This document shows, one piece after another, positions 1 through 9,700 of a stretch of 20,303 bases of DNA. The stretch's first letter is position 1; each line of letters opens with the position of its first letter. The translations under genes and the position numbers were made by a program. The stretch comes from Pelargonium cotyledonis. Its lineage: Eukaryota; Streptophyta; Magnoliopsida; Geraniales; Geraniaceae. The stretch is from positions 1 to 20,303 of the forward strand of contig JAYMTA010001374.1 in the NCBI GenBank assembly GCA_036897625.1. Direction: 5' to 3'. The notes below the pieces were generated by a model. That model saw only the letters and a program-made list of their open reading frames with translations, searched no databases and was not told the DNA's origin.

Positions 1-2
1 GT

Positions 3-152
3 TTCGGAGGTATTTTGAAACAAAAGATTACTCAAAATGATACAGAAAATTTAGTCACATTTTATTCCGAATTTTGGAATGAAACTCAAATAAAATACAA
101 TACTATTAAAAAAGAAATTTTAGCCATTGTTCTCTGCATCAATAAATTCTAG
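3..152 (+). pseudogene. RT/RNase H fragment of an endogenous pararetrovirus or retroelement
   Basis: An open frame of 49 codons runs in from the window edge and stops at TAG 150-152. It contains an FGGILKQ start, a FYSEFWNETQIKYNTI-like stretch and a KEILAIVLCI helix. This order is typical of the region at the RT-RNase H junction in polyproteins of plant pararetroviruses (Caulimoviridae) and related reverse-transcribing elements. Only this fragment is visible: no aspartic protease, movement or capsid part lies downstream, and the frame ends within about 150 bases. The upstream part lies outside the window. I read it as an old, broken integrated copy. A Ty3-type retrotransposon origin is the main alternative. 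Confidence 0.55.
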
Positions 153-165
153 TTTGGGTCTCTTG

Positions 166-494
166 CTGATGTGGTAGACAAAAACTTACAGATGTGACAA
201 GTAGGGACTCAAATTGAGTCCCTTCAATGTGGATGCTCTTACACTATTTTTTTATTATTTTGTACTTATCAACTCCAATGAACAATTGACAAGTGTCCAA
301 TATTTTTTACTTATTAATTTTATTGATAAATATTAATTTTATTGATAAATGTGGATCCCTTTTAAGGGTTTGAAAGTGAGTCCCAATAATAGAATAATTT
401 TTTATTTTGAATTTTTTTTTCTGATGCGACAGACAAAAATTTATATATGTGGTAGATAAGAACTCAAATTGAGTCCCTTCAATGTAGATGCTCT
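166..494. repeat. Diverged direct repeat (2 x ~75 bp), MITE-end-like
   Basis: A segment at about 166-239 recurs at about 421-494 in the same orientation. Both copies share the core actcaaattgagtcccttc followed by aatgtRgatgctct, and both carry a gRYagacaaaaa stretch upstream. The phrase 'agagcatccacattgaaggg' (read on the minus strand) resembles ends of short non-autonomous DNA transposons common in plant genomes. Two ends in the same orientation do not make one normal element, so this could be a nested insertion or a tandem pair of element ends. The roughly 180 bp between the copies is AT-rich and includes a 19-bp tandem repeat. Confidence 0.5.
312..350. repeat. 19-bp tandem duplication
   Basis: Two perfect adjacent copies of tattaattttattgataaa lie at 312-330 and 331-349. 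This is a simple slippage-type duplication inside the AT-rich spacer between the larger direct repeats. Confidence 0.85.
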
Positions 495-926
495 AGGTGT
501 CCTAAACTTTCAATTAACTGTTTAATTAAATAATGCTCGGACAATTTAAAATCTTTGATTGTAATTCATAAATGTGTGGAGGTGTGTTTTGTATCTGAGT
601 CTGATATTTATAGGATTGGGTCATTGAGTGAGATTGGTGGAGAGTACATAGAAAAGTTTCAAATACATTCAATTTAGACACATTTGATTCAGATGAGGTC
701 TAAAATCAGATTGTATGTGTAGCGAGTAGAATTTGTCATCCAATGTACTGATTCCAACTGAGTTTAGCTAAATTTGTGCCAAATGAACAAAAGACAAGTT
801 AGGCATTTAATGGATGGTGTGCTCGCACAAGTCGGTGCAATTTCAATTTCAGCCGCTTTTTGGGTGATTTTTTCATATGTATTCAATCATATAGTTCATG
901 ATGGTTTTTCTGGGTCTTATAATTTT
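495..926. other. Non-coding stretch, nothing recognised
   Basis: This is AT-rich sequence between the direct-repeat pair and the Stowaway MITE. A 74-codon open frame begins at 774 but runs straight into the MITE, has no recognisable domain and is not supported as a gene. I see no RNA gene or repeat structure here. Confidence 0.5.
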
Positions 927-928
927 TA

Positions 929-1190
929 CTCCCTCCGTCCTAAAATAAGTGTCTTGTTTCTATTTTTTGCAAAAATTAAGAATTACAAAATAATTTAGTG
1001 TGTTTCCAATATAATCCTCACTTTCTCTACTTACACCCCATGTGCACCCATATGCAGATTTGCTCATGTGCATAAGTGATAAGGATAATATGAGAAGAAC
1101 AATAATATAATAACATAAAAATAGAAACAAGACACTCATTTTGCGACAAAAATTTAAACAAACAAGACACTCATTTTGGGACGGAGGGAG
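929..1190. mobile_element. Stowaway-type MITE (Tc1/mariner-derived), 262 bp
   Basis: The left end reads ctccctccgtcctaaaataa and the right end is its inverted counterpart, ending gggacggagggag. The dinucleotide TA flanks both sides (927-928 and 1191-1192), which is the target duplication expected of Stowaway elements. The CTCCCTCCGTCC terminus is the family hallmark. No coding capacity is expected, and movement depends on a transposase supplied elsewhere. The right side carries its inner terminal sequence twice: acaagacactcatttt recurs about 35 bp apart, at roughly 1128 and 1162. Confidence 0.93.
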
Positions 1191-1422
1191 TATAACAGTA
1201 AGCAGTAGCCCATTAGTCACATTTTAAGCTTCTAAATATCTATCTCGAACTTTTGAAAATATTTCAATCCAGGTAATACGTCCCACACTAGCTAAATATC
1301 GATTTTAAGTCTTACCTCTTCACTATAAATAAAAGGTTTGAGTTGTTATGTACATCCATCATAACCTACCTTCTTTCAGAAGAAAAAAAAGGGTGCTTGA
1401 CCGTTTTCTTTAGGGCATTTCT

Positions 1423-1929
1423 CTCATAAAGTGTGATTTGGATACCCGACGTTTCTCTTCCTAAACTTCTCCGTTTAGGGGACAACACTTGTGAAGCAAG
1501 ATCATGGGAAGGGGGTATATGCGAGAAGGGCAGCCAACGACAATAGGAGAATGAAAAGCATTGCAAAGGTAGACATTCAAAAGTCCTTTCGAGAAGCATA
1601 TAAGTCTTGTAGTCGAAAGTAACATTTCAGTCTTGAGAGAAAGTGGAAATCTACTCTATTAGGATTCTAATTTTTTTCTCATGAAGTGTGATTTGGATAC
1701 TCGGCGTTTCTCTTCGTAAACCTCTCCATTTAGGGGGACAAAACATGTGAAGCAAGATCATGGGAAGGGGGGTTATGCGAGAAGGGGAGCCAACAATAGG
1801 AGAATGAAAAGCATTGCACATATAGACATTTAAAAGTCCTTTTGGAGAAGCATATAAATCTTGTAATCGAAAATAGCATTTCAGTCTTGAGAGAAAGTGA
1901 AAATCTACTTTATTAGGATTCTAATTTTT
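1423..1929. repeat. Tandem duplication of a ~253-bp unit (2 copies)
   Basis: Unit 1 (about 1423-1675) and unit 2 (about 1678-1929) align along their whole length. Shared landmarks include ctcatRaagtgtgatttgga, gtgaagcaagatcatgggaa, ggagaatgaaaagcattgca, catttcagtcttgagagaaa and attaggattctaattttt. They differ by scattered substitutions and short indels, so the duplication is not recent. I do not recognise the unit. No conserved frame runs through both copies, so I do not call a gene here. Confidence 0.88.
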
Positions 1930-2621
1930 GGCAAGTCCAAATTATGTACCTTTAAGTTTCACATTATTGATTACCAAGAACTATATAATTTTGAGTGTTT
2001 GATTTATTTACGCTTATACAAGTCAACTCATCTTTATTTAAATAAAACAATTATATTGTACATTTTTTTTAATTTTAAATTGGAGAACACCTTCTGAAAG
2101 GAGAGAGCTTGGCATGGACCTGTACTGAGAAAATATATACACTTTAGGGGGAGGACCAAACCGGCTCACTAAAGATTAGTAACTCCAGCTCTGGATTAAT
2201 GGACTTGACAAGCTCTTTTTAAAATATATATATACAAGTAAACGTAACAACCGAGGCTTAAACCTCAAACCTTAAGAGAAGAGACTTGACAAACTCTGAC
2301 ACACAAAAATTGTCATTAAAATTAGAACATTCAATGTTTAAAGTTGAAATGGTAAAGTGTGACTATCAAACCATGCTAGTACATTCCTGGTTGGGTATTG
2401 GATAGATGAACTTACAGTATTTTATGGAAATGGTAAAGAAAATCCCCAAACTGTGAAAATTTTCTATTGAATCAGAACATAGAAGAACAAAATGCTGCTT
2501 AGGAATGAAAATTTGGTGGAAAAAGAATGAGCAACATTTAAGCTACAAGAAACAAAGAAGAAACTAAAAGAATATGAACAGTAAGAAATGCAGATGTTAC
2601 AGTCCAATGATAGAATCTAAT
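1930..2621. other. 3' flank and presumed 3' UTR of the CCC1 gene
   Basis: AT-rich sequence downstream of the minus-strand cotransporter gene. The part nearest the gene (about 2400-2621) should hold the 3' UTR. A phrase reading ataaaata on the minus strand near 2420 is a possible weak polyadenylation signal, but I see no strong consensus. A 15-bp imperfect direct repeat, gacttgacaaRctct, occurs at about 2202-2216 and 2284-2298 around a segment with an alternating TA run. No gene is visible. Confidence 0.4.
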
Positions 2622-2708
2622 CTATGTGAATAATGTTACAACATCTCTACGATATCCTCTCACGATCAAAAGCCTAGGCACCTTTTCGACCAACAGATCC
2701 ATATATTC
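2622..2708 (-). pseudogene. CCC1: Out-of-frame conserved C-terminal tail of CCC1
   Basis: In a different frame from the rest of exon 13, codons from 2708 to TAG 2622-2624 encode [20 protein letters not shown] then RDVVTLFT. This is the invariant end of plant CCC1. In relatives the NHPAY motif is followed by two aromatic residues and Met before EYMD; here only the two bases TG remain between the TAC of Tyr945 and this GAA. The difference from the family length is therefore 7 bases. The tail shows no other damage. Confidence 0.9.
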
Positions 2709-3708
2709 CAGTAGGCCGGATGATTGAGCGGAGGTGGTGGTAGGCTCACTAGCACCACCGCCGCCATTCTCGAATATCTCAGTATCGTTGAGTTTAACTT
2801 CAGAGTTGTGTAAAGAAACTTTTCGATCTGCTGCTCGTTCACCACCACCGGCTTCCAATCAGCCGTCATTGGTGCCCCATCCCTTTCAGATGTAGCCTTC
2901 ATATCCGCCAAATAGCTTTTGATCCGTTCCTGAGCTGCAGTATATGCTTCTATGGATTCATCCTGCTGAGATCCCGTACTCTCAACGTTCACATCCCAAG
3001 ATTTCATCGATATGACTATCACCTCAGCTTGCATACGGAGATCGTACAGGAACCTCTTCACATCTGCTTTCAGGACTTCTGCATCAGAATCTTCCTCGGC
3101 AATGCAAAAGACCTGAATCTTGCAACTCTCGAAACTCGCCTTGGTAAGGAGCAGCTGCGAAAGTAGAAGCATGAGACCGCCATCTCTCACAATCCAATAT
3201 AGATCAATTGTGCCATACTGCCTTTGATACTCATTAGGCCATTCGTCTAAGCCCTTGACGATGACAACTGCCTTGTTTGCAACTATGCAATCGTTGATAA
3301 TTCCCACGAATGTGTTGGGGATTTCGGTTAAGTTTTCACGACGCCATATTTCAGGATACCGCATCACCACAATGTTAGGCTTGAGATTTCCAAGGCCCAT
3401 GGTCTGGACAATGCCACGGAAGCCCTCAGACATACTAGGGGCAACAACTATCTCAGCCACACCTTCACAGCGCTTGTAATCGATGTAAGATGCAAGTGCC
3501 TTGCATGCAGTCTTCGCATCTTCAGCACATTCATGGTAGTCTCCATCTAATATGGACACAAAGATGGACATCCCACGCCCTTTTTTCTTCATGAAGTTGG
3601 CAAAGTCGGCAAGCTTAGGATGGCAAGGAACATTTTCTGGAAGCTTCCCCCATGGCCGGCAGAATACAAGAGGGATGGGATACCAATTTTTTGGGTGCAC
3701 TTGACTCG
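2666..3708 (-). CDS. CCC1: CCC1 exon 13 (C-terminal cytosolic domain, as-read stop)
   Basis: The acceptor is ctttgcag. Encodes residues 613-959 as read: [76 protein letters not shown] block (here [20 protein letters not shown]), then [19 protein letters not shown]. This is the SLC12 C-terminal domain, involved in dimerisation and regulation in the family. After Tyr945 the frame departs from the family and 14 unrelated residues ([14 protein letters not shown]) precede TGA 2666-2668. Confidence 0.9.
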
Positions 3709-6700
3709 CTGCAAAGTGATTAGAAATCAATTCAAAACGAGATTCACTGACAATTACTTGTGCATGCATTGTGTGTACGTGCAACTGGCAGGAAATGAGA
3801 TGGACAGCCTACTAAATATATGGGTATTCTAGATTTGATGCACAATCCAGTGCACCCAATAAAAGAGGAAAAGGAAAAAAAAATGAATATCAAAATCAAT
3901 GGCATGAAAGACATAAAAATCTGAGTCTCATACTCAAGCTGCAGATTGGATTGAAGAAAGTAATTGAGGACCAAAAACGAAAAAGAATATAAAATGATCT
4001 ATGCAATCTAATATTTTCATGAGGTTTTCCATATTGCACTTGGGAGATTGTTTCTGGAAACAATAGTAATAGCCACTTCTTGACTGAAAAGATGGGCAGC
4101 TAACAAACGATGCTAATAAAAATATATCGTTCATGAACCCAAAATGTCTTCCACAGACAAGACCTTAATCATAGAGTAAAGGAAAAAGTCCTCCAGAGGT
4201 CCCTAAACTATCAAAAGTGTTCCGCTGGGGTACTTAATGTTTACTTTGTTCCGCTCGAGTCCAAATTCATGTTTTTTTGTTCTCGCGAAGGACATTCCGT
4301 CAAATGACTGACGGATTCCGTCAGTTTTAACTGACAGTGTTAAATTTAATTGAAAAACAATTAAAAATCACGATTTTACTATTTTGCCCTTACTATTTTT
4401 AATTATTTTAATTCTACCATCTTCAACATCAAACCCTCTCTCTCCTCTCTCTCTCTCTCCTCTTTCTTTGAGATACCAAACAAAAATAAAGGTAGATTGC
4501 TCATCAATCTTGTGAAGCTATACTATGTCTCTTACATGAATATCTCAAACTTTGATTTGCAAGTAACAATCATCAACATAGGATAGGAGGGTTTAGGGTA
4601 GTTACTGTTAGAAAGGAGAAGAGAATCAAAGTTAAATGCCCATGACAGAGATGAAAATGAAGTTACAGAGTAATCTTCTTGAGAAATTAAAAGAAATTAG
4701 CAATCTATTCTTGAGAAATAAATCATAAAAAAACACCAATTTCATCATCCAAATCTATCAAATTATATATAACAAAAAAAATTGACAGTTATGTTCTTCA
4801 TCCACCATCATATTTGTAGATCTGGTCGTCAACTACTGCTTCTTCAGATTTGATATGGTATCCACCATTACTATCGTTATCACATACCATTCTTCAAATC
4901 TTATTATCAGAAAATTACCTAATCAAACCTAAATCTAAGTCAAAATCAAGCTAATTCTTCTGATTAAATCCCAAAATCCAGAAATTAAGCCTATAAACCT
5001 CAGATTGCTTATCTTCAATCTCATCCATGGAGACGTGACAGCGGCAAATGAGAGGGGCGAAGCGGAAGCTCCGGCGAGATAGAATGCTCAGCGGGCTTCG
5101 GCGAGATAGAAGGCTCAGCGAGCTCCGGCGTTGACACAGATCCGACGAGATCCTTTAATGTCGAGCAATGAAACATGCAAGACGCACGTGCTGGCAGCCT
5201 CGTGTGGTGAGGCCATCAGCGACGCCAACAGCTCCAAGTCCCTGTCTGTATGAAGCTTGAAACTCTAAACTCTCACAAATACTTTTCCTGTAATTGATGT
5301 GGTGTTTGTTCCTGTTTATGTTGTTACCGAGAAATTGATGTGGTGTTTGTTCAAATAATTTATGTTAATTGAAAGCATCAATTTACTATTTAATGGTGTT
5401 TGTTCATGGTTTTCATTATTTGTTCTTGAATGTTGATTTACTCATGTTGTTGGAGAGAGATGGTTCACAGTAGAAAGAGAGAGAGGGGGCTAAGGAAGAA
5501 GAAGGCAAAATTAAAAAACTTGAAACAAATGAAGGGCAAAACTGTAAAATCATGTTTTTAATTATTTTTTTGTAATTAAACTTAACGGCGTCAGTTAGTT
5601 TCGACAGATCCCGTTAGTCATTTAACGGAATGTCCTTCGTGAGAACAAAAAAACATGAATTTGGACTCGAGCGGAACAAAGCAAACGTTAAGGACCCTAG
5701 CGGAATACTTTTGATACTTTAGAGACCTTTAGAGGACTTTTTCCTAAAGTAAACAGCATATGACATCCATCATTTTTTACCTATCCATTTTTAATCTCAC
5801 ACAGTTATGGACGCCAACAGTAAAAAAAAAAGTACAGGAAACTTAAGTTAGGTAGGATTTTCTAAATTACGTACCTCCAAGTGACCGAAGACTGCGGAGA
5901 GCTAGTTGGAAATATGCACTCTTGAAACCATCACCCCAGTCCCCAGCCTTACCTTTAATGCTCACATAATAGTATATAAGGCTTGCAAGGGCTAAAGAGA
6001 CCACAGTGAATGACCAAGAGATCAAGAACATGATCACTGCACACAATATAAAGCAGCAAATAAATATGATTTTCAAAGAAACACACAAATGCATGGAGGC
6101 ATGTAATTAGCAAATAGATCTGTGTACCTAAAAATCAATTACTTGTTCTTTTCGGTAAACATTTAAGCTTACAATAAAACGAAAGTCAACTATGGGGCTA
6201 ATCTGTGGCTCCTCAGAACAGCATAAATGTATATACGGACATTTAAAATTTAAACGAAACTACCAGTGACATAATGAAAAGGAGCACACCTATACAAAGT
6301 GTTGCTCCAAGGAGAGAGAGGCTCCAGTGGTGAAATTTCCACCGAGGACGCCAGCTGGGAGCATCTAGAAGATCCAGAAGGAAGCAAGATAAGTTCACAC
6401 CCGCATAACACAGAAGGAAAAACATAGTTATTGTCGGTGTGATAAGATCCAGATTCCCAATCACGACACACCCAATACATATGAATGCAGTGAAGAGGGT
6501 AGCAATATAAGGCTCGCTCCCATCTGCTACCTTGAAGTAGTTAAGTACAGGTAGAATATCATCATTGGCTATTGCTGCAAGCAAGCGTGGGGCACCTGTA
6601 AGGCTTTGAAGAGCTGCACCTAAGGTTGAAAGGATAATTCCAATGTAAATGATTGCTGGCGAAGGCCAAGCAACTGAAGCTGTAAGAAGCCTGGATAACA

Positions 6701-9700
6701 GAATTCAATTCAGAAGTATGTCATTTATTGATTTACTTTCTTGAAAATATTTTATTTCCATTGAAACAAAATAGAGGGTAAATGTCTGAATCAAATATCT
6801 GAATTTCAAAATTCTAATGTATGGAAAAAAATCAACTTTCACCCATAGCCCCATGTTTTCATCTAAAAAGAAACATGAAACAAAAAGACATCATATGGGA
6901 CCTCTCAAAAACCGTTAAGTGCAAAGAGGTATTTGAATTTGCCAATCATGCAAACTGTAACGTCTAATATGTCATTTTCGAATTAGATCTCTGTGCTTAG
7001 AGCCTTTTTAGGGTCGAGAAAACTGATTCTGTTGTTTTACACAATTGCTAGTATTGATTACATATTCAAACAGAGAACATAGCCCATGAAATTAAACACT
7101 TTATTTTAAATAATAAATCATCACAATACAATTTTGTTATAATCTTGAATCTCAAACTTCAACAAAAACCAGTGTTGCTAAGAACTTTTGATCTTCAACC
7201 AACAAACTGATTATACTCCTAAATCGGCTCTTAAAATGTAGGGATTTGAACCTTTAATAAGGTGACCAGTAACTACTTAAATCACCAAAACAACAATGAA
7301 GTCAACTTGGAACACGCCAGACTCCATATAAAAACCATATACAATAAAAGCACAGCATTGGACAATGAAATAGATTAATCTTTGTCCTCGAGCTATGAAA
7401 CTTTGCAGACACAATATCTGCACCAGTTTGTTACATATTCCAAACATAATTATATTAAGCATTCACTGACTTCAAAATCAAGGCTCACATCCTGGCAAAA
7501 AGAGGGAGCATTACTTTGCAAATCTGATATCATTCTAATCAAAAAAGACCCATAGTTAGTGCTGTTGCTTTTGTCATTATTTATTTTACTTTAATGTGCC
7601 CATCTAACTACTTAATTAAACTTTACTATGCTTTCAGTAATGTTTGAATTACCAATCTTAAATGATTAAGAAAATATGAAAAAATATGCCTCAAGATCTG
7701 CCATATAATTGCATATGACTAGGTGTCAAGGAAGACAAACTGAGCAAAAGAAAAGGTATATAGGTATATAATAAATATATATTGTAGAACCTTGACAGAG
7801 ACATGGGCTTAGCCTAAATATGGCAAAGAATAAACAACCCGGCATTTAAAGCAACTTCAAACTTACAACAACAAATACCTGTCTGTCAAGAGTTTGTCTC
7901 TAGTTGCAAGGGCACCAAATGCTAACACGGAAACAATATAGAGAGCAGTAGTTGTAAGAGTTGCAGATAATGTTCCAATAGGAATTGAGCGCTGAGTATC
8001 TTTCAGAATGGCTGAGCGATTTGAACCCGCCATTATACCCGTTACAGCAGGAAAAAATAAACCAACCAATGCACTGAAAAAGTGAGAAAAAATAAGTTAG
8101 CACCTTTGCAGAGAAATTTCTTTGATCCAATTTGTAGGATTCTTTGACAAGCCCGAAAAGTAACCAACACTAGTTTGGGGGCTAAAGGGGAACAAATTTA
8201 GTCTGGATGCACCAATACTTTCAAATTCAGAACCTTAAACTTCCCAAATCAAATAAATTACTACAGGAAGTACTACAACATCAATGAGAATAAAATTAAA
8301 ATGAGGCCTTCAACAATTATCTTATGCTTTTAGTTGAGTTGGTCCTCTAACATGGTTTAGAAGCATTCTAGACCTAAAGGTCTCAAGTTCAAATCCTGGT
8401 GTCACCCTAATTAAAAATAGAATTTAAAATTCCAGTACAAGGCAGAAACAGGAGGTAGGGCTCTACCAAATAGAAGGTAGGCAGAGAGCATTCTAGACCT
8501 AGAGGCCTCAAGTTCAAATCCTGGTGTCACCCTAATTAAAAAAATAGATGTTAAAATTCCAGTACAAGGCAAAAATAGAAAATAGGGCTCTACCAAACAG
8601 AAGGCAGGCAAAAATACAATTCTACTATGATGTGTTTTCCCCCTTTCGCTACTATTAATGTCAACTTAATGAAAATGAACATATTATAAGTCAAGATTTT
8701 AACATATTCACTAACCTAGGGGTACAATATTGTTGACTAATTGAAGCTGGATTTGCTTATAACTAGCATATACAAGCAACTTACCGCACACCCATATGTT
8801 CTAATTTGTAACCTAAAGCCCACTACAAAGAGAGCTCATTTTGGTTTCGCAAGAGTATTTAAAAACGAAGAGTTGATAGCACTGCAATTGCATCAACTTT
8901 GCTAAGAGTTATCCAGTAAAGCTTGTATTTTAGGCAATGGACACTGGCAACACCAGTGATGGCAGATGCCACGAACAATCATGGAATGCTATCTCATTCA
9001 ACCCAAAAAGTAGAAGCCTCGTATGTTAGCCACAATAGCCTACCATGAGAGTGCCATTGAGGACACTAAAGAGGCTGTGGAGTGGAAAGGAGATAATGAT
9101 GATATACGTTGCATTGGAAGTCAGTTAGACTGATGTCATTTCACATTAAATGAGATATACAAAATACATCCAAAAAAGGAATGCCACCTGATGTGCTAAA
9201 CGAGACCACTAAAAGACACTTCATTGAGTTTATCCTGCCGTATGGTTCCTAGGTTCCATAGTACTATTCTACCTCAACAGATCAGTACTTTTGCCATCTA
9301 CAAATTCATATGCAGGTGTATATAGTACATATAATGAACTAACATTTAATAAGAAGCTCAAGGTGAACCCTTATATGTATTAACATTAAACGAACAGTTG
9401 TGGATATCATGTTTAATGTATCAATGATCCAATAAACCCTTATGCTAATAAAATGCTATAATGATTACATCTTATGTGTGTAACAAGCTAGACACTGATA
9501 CATTTTACACTACAGATCCATGCCGCATGACCAAAGAAAAATGATAACAGCATGAAAAGGCATTTGTCATGGCTTACTTGAAATTCCACTCAACAGATCC
9601 ATCAGGATCAGGAATTCCAGCATTATTAGTTTTCTTATAATCTGGACCCCAGTTATCTCTAAAGGTTGCTGAGCTCAAGCCTGTTATTCCATCTGTATCA

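Larger units (their letters stand above)
4181..5744. mobile_element. Non-autonomous Mutator-like element (MULE), 1564 bp, complete
   Basis: The ends are ggaaaaagtcct and its inverted copy aggactttttcc. The similarity continues inward for about 210 bp, including ccgctcgagtccaaattcat and gaaggacattccgt in both arms. The flanks are tagagtaaa (4172-4180) and taaagtaaa (5745-5753), a 9-bp target duplication with one mismatch, as expected for Mutator-like elements. There is no transposase frame inside, so the element depends on another copy. The interior has CT-rich microsatellite sequence and a GC-richer block. It sits wholly within an intron, so splicing can remove it. Confidence 0.88.
3709..5874 (-). 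other. CCC1 intron 12 (2166 bp), hosts a Mutator-like element
   Basis: GT at 5874-5873 and AG at 3710-3709 on the minus strand. About 1.56 kb of its length is the inserted Mutator-like element. Without it the intron would be about 600 bp. The remaining sequence is AT-rich with no other visible feature. Confidence 0.9.

Noticed and set aside
960..1220. 86-codon minus-strand open frame
   Set aside because: It lies almost wholly within the Stowaway MITE, and its residues reflect the MITE termini.
1366..1599. 77-codon minus-strand open frame
   Set aside because: It sits in one unit of the tandem duplication and is not conserved in the other unit.
2666..2858. A small intron near the end of exon 13 that would restore the CCC1 frame
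   Set aside because: A GTGAGC donor-like site exists upstream in the LVSLP region, but the only usable acceptor-like AG (GTGCCTAG) would remove conserved [10 protein letters not shown] and EYMDLLVE. No plausible intron keeps both sides.
8331..8410. A functional tRNA gene
   Set aside because: Box A and box B-like motifs are present, but the acceptor and anticodon stems do not pair convincingly. The unit is part of a repeat.
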